Origin: Euphorbia lathyris
Taxonomy: Eukaryota > Streptophyta > Magnoliopsida > Malpighiales > Euphorbiaceae
NCBI RefSeq assembly: GCF_963576675.1
Contig: NC_088916.1
Coordinates: forward strand, 5,161,001 to 5,225,000
Direction: 5' to 3'
DNA length: 64,000 nucleotides
A model generated the notes under the pieces. It was not told the DNA's origin. It saw only the letters and a list, made by a program, of their open reading frames with translations, and did not search any database. Position numbers and translations under genes: made by a program. The first letter of the stretch is position 1; each line of letters begins with the position of its first letter. Shown here piece after piece: positions 11,033 through 21,352 of the stretch.

Positions 11033-12222
11033 GGGTAAATTCCAAAAAAACCCCCTGTGGTTTCATGTTCTTCCAAAAAAACCCTTGTGGTTTGTTTTTA
11101 CAAAAAAAAACCCTTGTGGTTTACGCCGTTACCCGAAAAACGGAAAATGGCTTAACACCGTTAAAAAGCTGACGTGGCACATGGGTAAAATTGGAAAATC
11201 AATTTTTTTTTTATTTTTTTTCCATCTCTCTTCTTCTTCTTCTTCTTCTTCCTCCTTCTTCTTTTTTTTCTTCTATTCTCTGCTGAAATTACCATTAGAA
11301 ATACCATTGATAAGATTTCCGACTGCCCCTGCGTTTAATCCTTCATCCGCAGGAATCATTGCTGCTATATTCCATACCTCCTTCAATGATCTGGCCTTTA
11401 ACGTTGCTGCTTCGCGTAATGCTGCAAATTAAACCTTTAATTAAATCCCAAACTCATACCACCAAATTAATTTCAATCCATAAGATTCCAAATGTTACTC
11501 TGTAATTGAATAGTGCAAATCAAATTAAATCTTTAGATAGCAGCAGCCATATACAAATAAATCAAAAATAAAAAGAGAACCTTAAATGAAAGAGATAAGC
11601 AGAAGAGAAGTGTGCGGTGATAACAGTCCTCCTTGCGTCTTCTTGAAGGAAGATGAGATCGTAAGGAACCTACAATATATTTTCTTTTTTTTTTCTTTCC
11701 TTGAAGTTTCCGTAATCGAGTCAACTGAAAATGGATTTTGGATAGAAGCATGAACAGTAGCCTTTGTGTAAAAGGGTGTGAAATTTTCAGATTTCTGGAA
11801 AATTTCCAGAAATCTGGAAATTTCCAGATTTCCGCAAATCTCCAGATTTCTTCGAGTATCGAAAATTAAAAAAAAAAAGAATAGAAGAAAAAGAAGAAGA
11901 AGAAGAAGGAGGAAGAAGAAAAAGGAAGAAGGAGAGAAGAGAGGAAGAAGAAGGAGAAGGAGAGAAGAAGAAGAAGAAGTAGGAGGAAGAAGAAGAAGAA
12001 GAAGGAGGAAGAAGAAGGAGGAGAGAGATTGGAAAAAAAATAAATAAAAAATTCGATTTTCCAATTTTACCCCTGTGCCACGTCAGCTTTTTAACGGTGT
12101 TAAACCATTTTCCGTTTTTCGGGTAACGGCGTAAACCACATGGGTTTTTTTTTGTAAAAACAAACCACAAGTGTTTTTTTGGAAGAACATGAAACCACAT
12201 GTTTTTTTTTTGGAATTTACCC
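11033..12222. mobile_element. MULE-like element, 9-bp target duplication, possible captured exon
   Basis: The ends are GGGTAAATTCC and its inverse GGAATTTACCC, with terminal inverted repeats of about 200 bp ('acgccgttacccgaaaaacg' and its inverse). TTAATTTTA flanks both sides (11024-11032 and 12223-12231). The interior is not simply inverted. On the minus strand at about 11270-11430, after a 'tttgcag' acceptor-like site, a frame reads LREAATLKARSLKEVWNIAA then MIPADEGLNAG before a stop, which looks like an acquired host exon that I cannot identify. Next to the TIRs lie long TTC/GAA tracts (11225-11275 and 11870-12030), which give spurious open frames. Confidence 0.82.
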
Positions 12223-12313
12223 TTAATTTTATTTTGTAATTAACTTATATACGATAAATTTTTTATTTTTGACATTTTGCAGATTATTTATAAAACTAAT
12301 ATAATAAAACATT

Positions 12314-13403
12314 GGGAAAAGTACAAAAATAAACCTTGTGGTTTGGACCATTTTCAAACGTATACTATGTGGTTTAAAAGTTTGCAAACAGGTACCTCGA
12401 GGTTCATTCTGTTAGCAAAGACAGTCCAAAATGCTAACGGTGTTAAAAAATGATGATGTGGCATTTTTAGTCAAAAAGTCAAAAGGGTAAATCCGTCTTT
12501 TTAATTTCTTTTATTATTTCTTAATTTACTTTTATTCTCTCTACCTATCATTAAAGGACACATCAGCACAACCCTTCCCCTACTCTGTATCTTCCCGCAT
12601 TGCCGTCTTCAAGCTTTCTCTCTTCCGGGAGCTGTAAATCCAACATCGTATCAACATATGATACTAGCATTCAAATTATTGATTTCCTCTCTTGCTCTTG
12701 CCCTTGCCTTTATTAGAGGAATCAAAACCTCTTCCTAATCCCTCATGAGCTGTAAGAATTCATCCCAATGCCTACGAAACAGCAATTTGGCGAGAGCAGG
12801 CCAGAAATTTAATATGCTGAAACGATTAAAATTAAGCAGTATTGCATGCTGAAATCTCTCCACTTCCTTGATCTTATCCTCTTGAAGCTTGTCTCCAAAG
12901 CACATAAGGACTAACAAGTAGAACATGGCGTTCTGGAAATGGTCTCCGACGAGAGCATGGTGAGGTGTAGGTGATTGAGAGAGTAAATTGATAAGGATAT
13001 CCAAAACCCATTTGTGTGTTTAAAGTAGGATTTAAGGTGTGAAGGATGGAGGATTTGGGAAGTGAGATTACGACAGAGAAGGCGCCAAGTTAGTCTACGA
13101 TGAAGACGACAATGGAGAAGATAGAAAGTAGGAGAAGGGTCAAGTGAGTTGTGAGGTGTCATTTAATGATAGGTAAAGAGAATAAAAGTAAATTAATAAA
13201 TAATAAAAGAAATTAAAAAGACAGATTTACCCTTTTGAATTTTTGACTAAAAATACCACATCATCATTTTTTAACACCGTTAGCATTTTGGACTGTCTTT
13301 GCTAACGGAATGAATCTCGAGGTACCTGTTTGCAAACTTTTAAACCACATAGTATACGTTTGAAAATGGCCCAAACCATAAGGTTTATTTTTATACTTTT
13401 CCC
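12314..13403. mobile_element. Pack-MULE carrying a CYP89 fragment
   Basis: The element begins GGGAAAAGTACAAAAATAAA and ends with the inverse (TTTATTTTTATACTTTTCCC). The terminal inverted repeats are about 245 bp (12314-12560 and 13155-13403), with 'gctaacggtgttaaaaaatg' and its inverse. TAAAACATT flanks both sides as a perfect 9-bp target duplication (12305-12313 and 13404-13412). Between the TIRs lies about 600 bp of minus-strand sequence clearly derived from a cytochrome P450. Long TIRs, a 9-bp duplication, no transposase and a host gene fragment define a Pack-MULE. A sister element with the same TIRs but a different cargo begins at 62499. Confidence 0.9.
12575..13160 (-). pseudogene. Cytochrome P450 CYP89-type fragment (transduplicate)
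   Basis: Read on the minus strand this follows CYP89-type microsomal P450s in order. First comes LCRNLTSQILHPSHLKSY, then after a frame change DILINLLSQS and FQNAMFYLLVLMCFGDKLQE, then FSILNFWPALAKLLF and WDEFLQLMRD. An in-frame TAG at 12735 is followed by EEVLIPL and, after another frame change, SYVDTMLDLQLPEERKLEDG. The piece corresponds roughly to the B-C to F-G helix portion. The I-helix, ExxR and haem-binding cysteine regions are absent, so it cannot make a working enzyme. It is enclosed by MULE terminal repeats, so it is a captured copy and not a local gene. Confidence 0.88.
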
Positions 13404-13564
13404 TAAAACATTTAGACATAATAAATATTTAGAAGTTTAAACATGACAAGTAAAAAAAGACTTGCAAGTATATATATATATATATATAGCCTTAATTGAT
13501 TCGTCCAATATATATTACTCCGGAGTACCCTAAGTTTTTTCTTAATAGACTTTTCAACAAAACC

Positions 13565-14757
13565 TAGGAATTAAACCTGGACAAAAATGGAACATTGTCA
13601 ATGAGAAAATAGTAAGAATTATCAATGCTCCTCTGGATAAAGTAAAACCAAACTCTTCTCCAATATGAATTTATGCAGAGAACTGCAATAGATGCTGACA
13701 ACATCATCCCATAAGTTACACTGAAGCTCCCATAGAAAGCCTCCATGTCAATCAAGATTACTACTTTCTTCGTTGTGAATTGAACTTGTTATTGTTGTTG
13801 ATGGAGGTGAATCTACTTCACTACAACTCTTCGGCAACTGCCAACCACAGAGAAATGGTTTCCTTTATAACTCCTTTCATTAAATGTTGCAAATTGTGTC
13901 ACATTATCCGCTGTTCGACCAGATAAATTATTGTAGGACATATTAAAAACCGCAATACTGGTTAACTGTGTAAGCTGCTGGGGAATTGTTCCATGCAAGT
14001 TATTGTATGAAAGGTATAAACTTTCAATTTCTTTCAAATTGGAAAATGTTGGAGGAATTGTTCCGGTCAAACTGTTGTGAGAAAAGTTCAGTACTTTGAT
14101 ATTTCTAAGGTCTCCAATTTGAAGAGGAATCTGGCCTGTTAAATTGTTACACGATACATCAATTCCAAACATATAACTCAGAATTTTTGCTTCATAGAAA
14201 TATGTAAAACCCTTCACGGTCAACTCCAAGGCTATCGAAATAACACTTTCTAAGGATAGCAAATTAACATTTTCTTCTAAAATCCAGTGGGTTGTAAAAT
14301 TTAGAGACGAGATCAGGTGAACAGAAATTGTATTGTGGGAAATATCAAGGAAACTTAATTCCTTCAGCTTACAGAGTTCAATTGGGATTTCCCCTTGCAA
14401 ATTGTTATGTCCTATGACAAGGTAATTCAATTGCGAAAATCTCTCAAACCATGAAGGAATGCTTCCAGAAAATTATTATGGCTAAGGTCTAACAATAGTA
14501 GCTGAGAGCAATCCTTGTAGTCTATTTTTGGATAGCTTGACTACTTGAATGAATGTAGAGCTGAATTTAGAAGGAAGACTTCCAGAAATATTGTTATTTG
14601 AGAGATCCAAAACATGAAGTTGAGACATATTTTCTATGCACTTTGGTATTCTTCCAGATATATAGTTTTGACGAATGTCTAAAAGAGATAAGTCAGTGCT
14701 TTTACACAAGCTATCTGGAATGCTACCTTCAAACTCATTTTTAGACATATCTAATAA
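13565..14757 (-). pseudogene. LRR receptor-like protein gene, C-terminal part, broken
   Basis: On the minus strand, from 14757 down, plant-type leucine-rich repeats are clear: SKNEFEGSIPDSLCKSTDLS, LHVLDLSNNNISGSLP, DVSCNNLTGQIPLQIGDL, LNFSHNSLTGTIPPTFSNL and LYLSYNNLHGTIPQQL. An island between repeats is followed by the usual end of Cf-type receptor-like proteins: ATFNERSYKGN, an acidic linker, MEAFYGSFSVTYGMML with a membrane segment, and the short tail WRRVWFYFIQRSIDNSYYFL. Such proteins sit in the plasma membrane and sense extracellular ligands. At least three frameshifts are needed (near 14475, 13850 and 13755), so it is a pseudogene. The N-terminal part is missing: coding similarity stops at about 14757, exactly where copia sequence begins. 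Confidence 0.9.
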
Positions 14758-15355
14758 GTCAGTTTATGATAAATCCTACAAAGGTTCATATGCATGTAGC
14801 AATTCATGTCTTAAAGTACTTAAAAGGTACTTCGTATTTTGGGGTTATTTTATCCTAAAGACAATGATTTTCAGCTGATCAGTTTCTGTGATTCGGACTG
14901 GGGACGTTGTAAAGTGACAAGAAAGTCAGTTACAGGATATTGCATTCTATTAGGGAAATCTTTAATTTCCTAGAAATCAAAAAAGCAAACAACAGTGAGT
15001 CGTTCATCTGCTGAAGCTGAGTACAGGGCTATGGCAACAACAATCTGTGAACTCAAATGGATGAGTTACCTATTGAAGGAATTTCAGGTTTCAGTGTCTT
15101 TGCCTATACCTATGCATTGCGATAACCAGTCAGCCATATACATTGCTGCCAATCCGGTTTTTCACGAGCAAACTAAATACATTGATATTGATTGTCATGT
15201 GGTTAGAGATCGATATGTTTCTGGGTTCATAGATACACCTTATATCAGTACCAAGTTGCAACTGACAGACTTTCTCACCAAATGTCTATCTAGTTCAAAT
15301 GTGACTTCTGTTTTGTTCAAGCTTGGAATGCGTTCTACATCTTCACAAGCTTGAG
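14758..15355 (+). pseudogene. Ty1/copia polyprotein 3' end (RT end and RNase H)
   Basis: The plus strand encodes the C-terminal end of a copia polyprotein. It shows YFGVILSKDNDFQLISFCDS then DWGRCKVTRKSVTGYCILLG, then SRSSAEAEYRAMATTICELK, MHCDNQSAIYIAANPVFHEQ and KYIDIDCHVVRDRY, ending with a stop at 15352. A TAG replaces the tryptophan expected before KSKKQTTVSRSSAEAEYRA, and the upstream part is frameshifted. Gag, protease, integrase and most of reverse transcriptase are absent, so it is a 5'-truncated remnant. It abuts the LRR pseudogene without a gap, which suggests insertion or recombination inside that gene. Confidence 0.92.
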
Positions 15356-15362
15356 GGAGGAG

Positions 15363-15496
15363 TGTTAGATATTATAATTAGCTTAAGGGTCTTTTAGTAA
15401 TTTTACTTATGTTAGTACTATAAATACATGTATTTGTAATTGTTTTCAATAAGAAAGAATTCTGGATTTCTTCATTTCTCCGTTTCTCTGTTATAC
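15363..15496 (+). mobile_element. 3' LTR of the copia remnant
   Basis: A purine tract ('gagggaggag') follows the copia stop codon, and then the LTR starts TGTTAGATATTATAATTAGC. It contains a TATA-like CTATAAATA near 15418 and ends near 15496 in TTATACA. At about 134 bp it is short for a copia LTR. The right border is inferred from the CA end, and no 5' LTR is in the window. Confidence 0.75.
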
Positions 15497-15499
15497 AAG

Positions 15500-15890
15500 A
15501 AATACTACAATAATAAATCTTGTGGTTTGGCCGATTTGCAAAAAACAATCTTCGTGGTTTAAAAGTTTACAAATAGAAGTTTTGTGCTTTGTGCAGTTTA
15601 CAAACTCAATCATTCTGTCAAAAATCATTATCGTGACTATTTACCCTAAAAATGAGCGATTTGGAGCAATTAAATCAACTTTGCAAATTACTCAAAATAC
15701 AAGGTCTAACTTTGCCAATTAACTAAACCACAAGTATTGTTTGATTGAAAAATTGACTCACATATCTTTTAAATACAAATTTCATAAAGTATAGAACCCT
15801 TATTTACAAACTTTTTAAACCACGAGGACTGTTTTTACAAATTTGTCAAACCACAAAGTTTAGTTGTGTACTTTTCTCTTTTTCAAATTT
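15500..15890. mobile_element. Hairpin element ('cttgtggttt' type ends)
   Basis: The left end ('aatcttgtggtttggccg') and right end ('gtcaaaccacaaagttt') are inverted relatives, as are 'cgtggtttaaaagtttac' and 'aaactttttaaaccacg'. The interior has no coding sequence. Similar end sequences recur at 32228-32717 and 32820-33130. Confidence 0.6.
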
Positions 15891-16782
15891 ATGTAATTAA
15901 TTTAAAGAGTTTTCTTTTTTACTTTGGTACAAAAGTACCATAACATTACCCACCAAGAGAAATCTCTAAATTGGATCAATTTCAGACCTCATTAAAAAAA
16001 GTAAATAATTTACTTGGCCCTGACTATTATTACACTAAGCAGCCTATTTTAAAAAATAGGGTATAAAAGGGGGTGTTTGGTTGATGCTTTTTAATCTCTT
16101 GTTTGCCTTTTCACTTTGAAAAGGAGAGTTTTAGATGTTTGGTTAGATACCTCCTGTTTGTCTTTTGTAGCCGAAAAGTAGATTTTTATAAAAGCAAGCA
16201 ATCTCTGCCTTTTGGAACAACAGTCGTTTCAAACAACAAACAGCAAACCGTAATAGGAAACAATAAACAACAACAACAAACAGCATGTAAAACAAATGGA
16301 CCCAAAGTCTCCGTGCTTTTCATAATCAACTTTCCTTCCAAAATTTTGTTACTCAAAAGTTAAATTTTATACAAAATCACAAGTTTACTCCTATATCAAA
16401 AAGTAATTATAATCTTTTATAATGGTGAATAAACTTGTCATTTTGTATAACATTTAATTTTTTACTAACAAATTTTCAACGGAGGGACTAATTAATTGAT
16501 TTTGAAAAAGTGAGGGACTCAATAATCTATTTGATTGAAATAAAAGAACTGACTAGTATAATTTCCTGAAACTCAAGACTAATAAATTATTTACTCTAAA
16601 GATATTATGTTGTTGTGTTTGTTCTTGTGTGTTTGCATAAAAGTGACCATGTAAATCAAAATAAAAGTTCATGGGATTGAAGTATAAAGGGATGAACTGA
16701 ATGAAAGAAAAAAGTTCAAGAACTCAATACAAAAACTAAGGAGCTCAAAAATTCATTTTGCCTTTAGATACTAGATAGTTGG
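15891..16782. other. Interval with minor repeats, no gene seen
   Basis: It holds an AT-rich stretch, a 'tgtttggttgatgctttttaat' MITE-like end near 16072, and CAA-rich text at 16220-16290. Part of 16380-16590 resembles the 'gggactaataaattatttac' elements seen at 24425. No credible gene. Confidence 0.4.
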
Positions 16783-16962
16783 GGAGGACGAGTCTTGGCG
16801 CAACGGTAAACGTTGTTGTCGTGTGATTGAGAAGTCACGAGTTCGAGTCTTAGGAGCGGCCTCTTGCTAAAAAAATTAGCAGGAAAAAGCTTGCCCCTCA
16901 GTACATCCTTATGGTGGGACCCCTCCTCGGACCCTCGCTTAAGCGGAGTAACGAAGGAAGGA
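16783..16962 (+). mobile_element. Au-like SINE (tRNA-derived)
   Basis: It begins GGAGGACGAGTCTTGGCGCA, with an A-box region at about 16796-16806 and a B box (GAGTTCGAGTC) at 16839-16849. It continues through 'ctcttgctaaaa' and 'gtgggacccctcctcggacc'. This is the layout and wording of the Au SINE family, widespread in flowering plants. SINEs are transcribed by RNA polymerase III and depend on LINE proteins for movement. The 3' border is approximate. Confidence 0.85.
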
Positions 16963-16974
16963 AAATGAATTAGA

Positions 16975-17165
16975 CCCCATTATTTATTACTTAATTTCAG
17001 TAGCATTCAGTTTAGTAACATATCATTACTTATTATTAGAGCCATTATTATTTTTTATAAAATTTTTATTTTAATTATTGCTATTTTTAAAGGATTATAT
17101 TATTATTTCAGCAGAATTCAGCTCAGTTCAGTTTTATCAGTGATAAATAACAGAGCTTAATGGAA
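16975..17165. mobile_element. MITE, TGTTCTTTT family, copy 3 (inverted, partial)
   Basis: It reads as the reverse complement of the copies at 7010 and 10590: 'acttaatttcagtagcattc' on the left and 'ttcagctcagttcagtttt' on the right, with the shared AT core between. It lies directly behind the SINE. Confidence 0.6.
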
Positions 17166-18369
17166 AAGAACTAATCAGAAATTGAATTAATTAGAATTAA
17201 TCTCTAATTCACGAGTCCCATCTCATCCCATTCAAAAAACGTCCTTGACACTATGCTTTGTCGTGGTGCAACAAGAAATGATCAAAAGCAAATTATCTTC
17301 ATCACCGTTTATCAAAAACTTCAACGACACTAACTACTAAACTCAGATCCTTCTAATCCAATTGTTATTTATCAAGTTATCTAACTTCCACCATTTCCAA
17401 GTTTACAACAAAGCAAAAAAACAGAGTCAGAAACTCAAAATCTACATATCCACTAAGCTATTAAACAGAGCTCAATTTATGAATTAGTTTTATTAGGATT
17501 ACATTTGTATTAGATTTGAATTTTAAGTACTTGGTTGGTATGATTTATTTTTCAACATTAAAATTTGCATTTCTAGACTAATATTTGACAACATTGTAAT
17601 ATTATAAATGTGAAGTGAATCTTATGATTCAATTTGATTCACGAGTCAGGATTCACAAAATAAGGATTTCAATTCATGAGTTGAATCTCGATTACTATGA
17701 ACGCTAAGTGCTTTTTGTGCCTTGGAAAAGGTGAAAAAGAGGTGGATTGGGGACTAAACAAAGTAGCATGTCTTTTATCTGTCATGTTAGGGTGGTTGTA
17801 TCCCACAACTAAGAAAATTGGGATTAAATAGAAATTGGAGGTGTACATACACCAAATTCTTATGGAGGAAAGAGAAAGATCCTGAATATTTGTCAGATTT
17901 TAACAAGCAAGCATAGTTGTTAAAGGTGCAAGGCGTGCTAAGGCTCCGAGGGGTCCTGAAGCCTAGGCTCAAGGCGAGGCGTATAAAATAGAATATATAC
18001 TCTTTTACTAGTTAAGCATAAGAAATAAAAAAAACACTTATGACCATGCAAACAAAACAAAACTACATAAAAACATAATACTAAATCATAAATGTCAAAA
18101 ACATTAAATTAAGTTCACACTTCATAGAGACACTAACATATACTTAACGTCTTAACCTAAAATACCTAACTATAACTAATGCCACTAAACTAATAATCAT
18201 TCACTGTCAATCAAATAGAACACATAGAACAAAAACTAATAATCATCATCACTCTGTTTCTTATTCACTTTGTGTCTGTGGAAGTTTGTTTTTGATTGGA
18301 GTGGATGATTATGCTGCAAGATGTGTGGGAGATGATGATTATGCTGCATGATGTATGGGAGATTCTACG
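17166..18369. other. Interval with no recognisable gene
   Basis: AT-rich sequence without coding signatures. A short GC-richer tract at 17925-17985 ('aaggcgtgctaaggctcc', 'ctcaaggcgaggcg') looks like a simple dispersed repeat. The open frame at 17787-17972 crosses it and is not convincing. Confidence 0.4.
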
Positions 18370-19476
18370 TATCCTAGTGGATGGGCGGCTGGTGACTGCT
18401 GACAGTGGGTCGGATCAGCTTTAGACCATAGTTATGGAGTTGTTTGGGGTCACTAGGGAGGGGCTGCGGACTACCCATTGCAGCGGTGGCGGGATATTTG
18501 GAAATTCCATCGTCTCTATATGTTCTGTAGGCCGAATGTCAGATTTAGAGGCGATCGTGTGGATGTTTTTGATGTTCGGTTCCACCTTGTTTATAGACAA
18601 GAGTGGCGACCGAAGCCGACCCGCGTGCTTGCTGGAGGTGCATGACGGGTTAGTGGACGTGGCTGGATACTCCTAGGGCTCAGTTACACTAGCATACCTA
18701 TACCGTTAGTTATGTATTGCTAGTAGAGGCGATTGTGGGCAGATCACGTGATGTCTGACTCTTTTTCAGGCGTGGATATACGAGTATTTCCCGTGTTTCG
18801 GACCTCAGTAAGAGGGACTCGCACCCCGACCGGACGATCCACGAGCTCGGATCTGGATCCCGACACAACAGCCTAGGATAGATGATCGGTTGAGATTATT
18901 TCATTTACATCTTGACAGATTGACTGCGGAAGAGGTACGCTTTTCACTTAATTATAGCAATAATGTATTTAAAATATATTAATTACTTGTATATTAATTA
19001 GCTTGTATATGGGTGCAGGCGATGCGGATGTCGTACGGTCCTGATATATTATCCCGACTCCTATGACTATTTATAGGGGATGGATACGATATCAAGATGT
19101 GATGGAGCCGTATATGCCCGATCGATGCCTCCGTCAGTTGGGGTATGTCCAGACCTTTACCATGCCAATTTTCAATCCCACGAAGGTTGTACGTGCTTGG
19201 AGTAGCTCTGGGTATCAAGTAGAGCATCCAATTGTGGTTGCTGATGATAGTTGGCGATTTTTCCCTACGACATCTACGCTCATGTTGATTCTGTACCCCC
19301 TCGCTCAGACTCCATTAGCATGTGATGAGATGTACATGTTGTGGTACAATCGACATTCACATCCACACATCATGGCCGATATATATGCACACCCATCGGA
19401 GGTTCTGACTCGTTCGAACAGTGAGATTGTAAGTCATTTTGATTTTAATAATATGAGTTCACAAATATTAAATTAA
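18370..19476 (+). pseudogene. Plant mobile domain (MAIN-like) pseudogene
   Basis: The plus strand follows the plant mobile domain (PMD), found in MAIN/MAIL proteins and in transposons. It reads LFGVTREGLRTTHCSGGG, then FGSTLFIDKSGDR, then GYS(stop)GSVTLAYLYR(stop), LCIASRGDCGQIT(stop), CLTLFQAWIYEYFPCFGPQ. After an intron-like gap (about 18935-19018, ending 'gggtgcag') comes VMEPYMPDRCLRQLGYVQTF. In intact PMDs the first two stops are W (tgg) and Q (cag), so they look like point mutations. PMD proteins are nuclear and linked to gene silencing and genome stability, and many copies are transposon-borne. The nearby MULE-type OTU gene suggests this copy is too. Confidence 0.82.
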
Positions 19477-19589
19477 ATGTTAATTAATAACATTCACAAA
19501 TTGACCTTAACTGTTTTGTTTTTTGTTTTTACAGTGGGTTACTCAGTTTTCTAAGGGCTAATTACAAATCTAGCCCAATTAAGAGGGGT

Positions 19590-20385
19590 CTTTTACATAT
19601 CTAACCCACTTTGCTTCCATCTTACCAAATTAGACACTTTCAACCATTTTGGACAAAATTACCCTTAGTTCTATTTAATCATCGATATACTTCTTCTTCT
19701 TCTTCGTTTCAACTTCTTATTCGGTTCATCTTCTTCAATTTCTGATACCAATCATTAGCGATTTTTGAGATTATTGACGTATTATGTTTAATTTCCCATA
19801 GAAATTGTATGTTTTTAGCTTATACGCTTGATTTTCTCGTTGGTCTTGCCTCTTTCTTCATTTGTAATGGTATCGTTTCAATTTTCTCAATTTCCACAAA
19901 TTTTCACAATTTTCCTCCATTGCTATCGCATTTGTGACGAAATTTGTCGTAATTCGTCACAAATGCGACAACTATCGTCGTATTTGTGACGAATGCGACA
20001 ACTCTTGTCGCATTTGTGACGAAATGCGATAAATTTCACCACAAATGCGACAACAATGGAGGAAAATTGAAAAAATTTGTGGAAAATAGAGAAAATTGAA
20101 ACGATACCATTACAGATGAAGAAAGAGGCAAGACCAACGAGAAAAGCAAATGTATAAGCTAAAAACATACCATTTCTACGGGAAATTGAACATAATACGT
20201 CAATAATCTCAAAAATCGCTAATGATTGGTATCAGAAATTGAAGAAGATGAACCGAAGAAGAAGAAGAAGAAGCGGAAGAAGAAGAAGAATCAGAAGTAG
20301 ATCGATGATTGAATAGAACTAAGGGTAAGTTTGTCTAAAATGTTTGAAAGTGTCTAATTTGGTAAGATGGAAGCAAAGCGGAGTG
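19590..20385. mobile_element. Near-perfect 0.8-kb hairpin element
   Basis: The left arm (about 19608-19985) and right arm (about 19996-20383) are inverted copies of about 375 bp separated by almost no loop. Matching landmarks are 'ctttgcttccatcttacc', 'gataccaatcattagcg', 'ttggtcttgcctctttc' and 'cgcatttgtgacga'. Together with flanking 'aaatctagcccaattaag' this looks like a long-arm MITE inserted at the edge of the PMD relic. A minus-strand open frame at the centre only reads through the palindrome. Confidence 0.85.
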
Positions 20386-20514
20386 GGTGGAGGTCCTGGA
20401 ATAGGTTATGAGTGATTGACATTTGGCGTTTTTTTTTGTTACTAAACAGTATTTTGAGTTGTTTTGTCACTAGTGATATAACTAAACAATAATATTACTA
20501 AACAGTAATATTTT

Positions 20515-21120
20515 GAGTTATCCCACTGTGCTCGCCGATCCGCATACAAAAGGTCCCATCCTTTAACGCTACTTTGACGACATCTATTCCAATTAAGCAA
20601 TATAGGAGGTACCGGAAAATCTCTAGATAAATCTAGCCGAATATAATGTTGGTACGAATCACCTAAATGAGCTATAACAATCTCTCATTGTGGTCGTGTA
20701 GCAGTTGATGGTGCATACAACGGTAGCATAGTACCATATGAAATTAAGCTCTGTCCACTCCTGTATCTGAAACCAAATATAGCCGCATTATATAACGAAG
20801 CAACCATATACAAGTATTGCCAAGCTGTCAACCAATGTGCTATTGTACAATGACTACCAGCCCAAGAAATCCGCTCGATTGCCGTATCAATCCCGTCAAA
20901 GTAAATTGGCTCATATAGTATACGTTTAGCAAAAATTTCATTTGCAATACTCATTCTTACTAAATGCCAACTGTCTTGATCGTCGAATACTCGATCCACC
21001 ACAACACAGAACCCGCAGTTACCATCGTCTATGACATCGAGATATGATTCAATATACGGCTTAATTATTTTAACGATTTTGTCTGAATTTGTGTAATCTG
21101 AAATATCAACTGCAGTGGTA
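20515..21120 (-). pseudogene. MULE-derived OTU-protease gene, duplicate copy with stop
   Basis: On the minus strand this is a diverged duplicate of the OTU exon at 21353-21990, displaced by about 862 bp. It reads DVIDDGNCGFCVVVDRVF, then DSWHLVRMSIANEIFAKR, GIDTAIERISWAGSHCTIAH and LPLYAPSTATRPQ, then a TGA where the sister copy has an arginine codon (CGA to TGA). After that EIVIAHLGDSYQH continues in frame. The OTU catalytic motif DGNC is kept, but the premature stop removes the histidine region, so the copy is probably dead. A piece matching the end of the upstream exon remains at 21187-21229. Confidence 0.85.
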
Positions 21121-21237
21121 ACTATAATAATATAATTTTAGGGTTAATAAACATTTAATGTTGTAAAAATAATAGTAAATATTACTAGTTGAGCGGATAT
21201 TCTAGACGGATGATGAAGAGCTACGCAAGTTTTTTTG

Positions 21238-21352
21238 TTACTAAACTAAACAGTGATATTACTAAACAGTGATATTACTAAACAGTGATATAACTAATCA
21301 ATAATATTACTAAACAGTGATAAAACAAATAATATTTAACAAACAATAATAT
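21238..21352. repeat. Minisatellite of 'actaaacagtgatatt' units
   Basis: Several copies of a word of about 17 bp (ACTAAACAGTGATATT and variants) lie at the junction between the two OTU gene copies. The same words occur at 20440-20510, beyond the other end of the first copy. This suggests that unequal exchange between such repeats created the tandem duplication. Confidence 0.75.

Noticed and set aside
11582..12064. 160-codon minus-strand open frame and overlapping plus-strand frames
   Set aside because: They run through GAA/TTC simple sequence next to a MULE arm. The products are serine/leucine/phenylalanine or arginine/lysine/glutamate runs, so this is low complexity and not a gene.
19923..20168. 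81-codon open frame with repeated HKCDKSCRI-like words
   Set aside because: It lies across the centre of the hairpin element and only mirrors its palindromic repeats.
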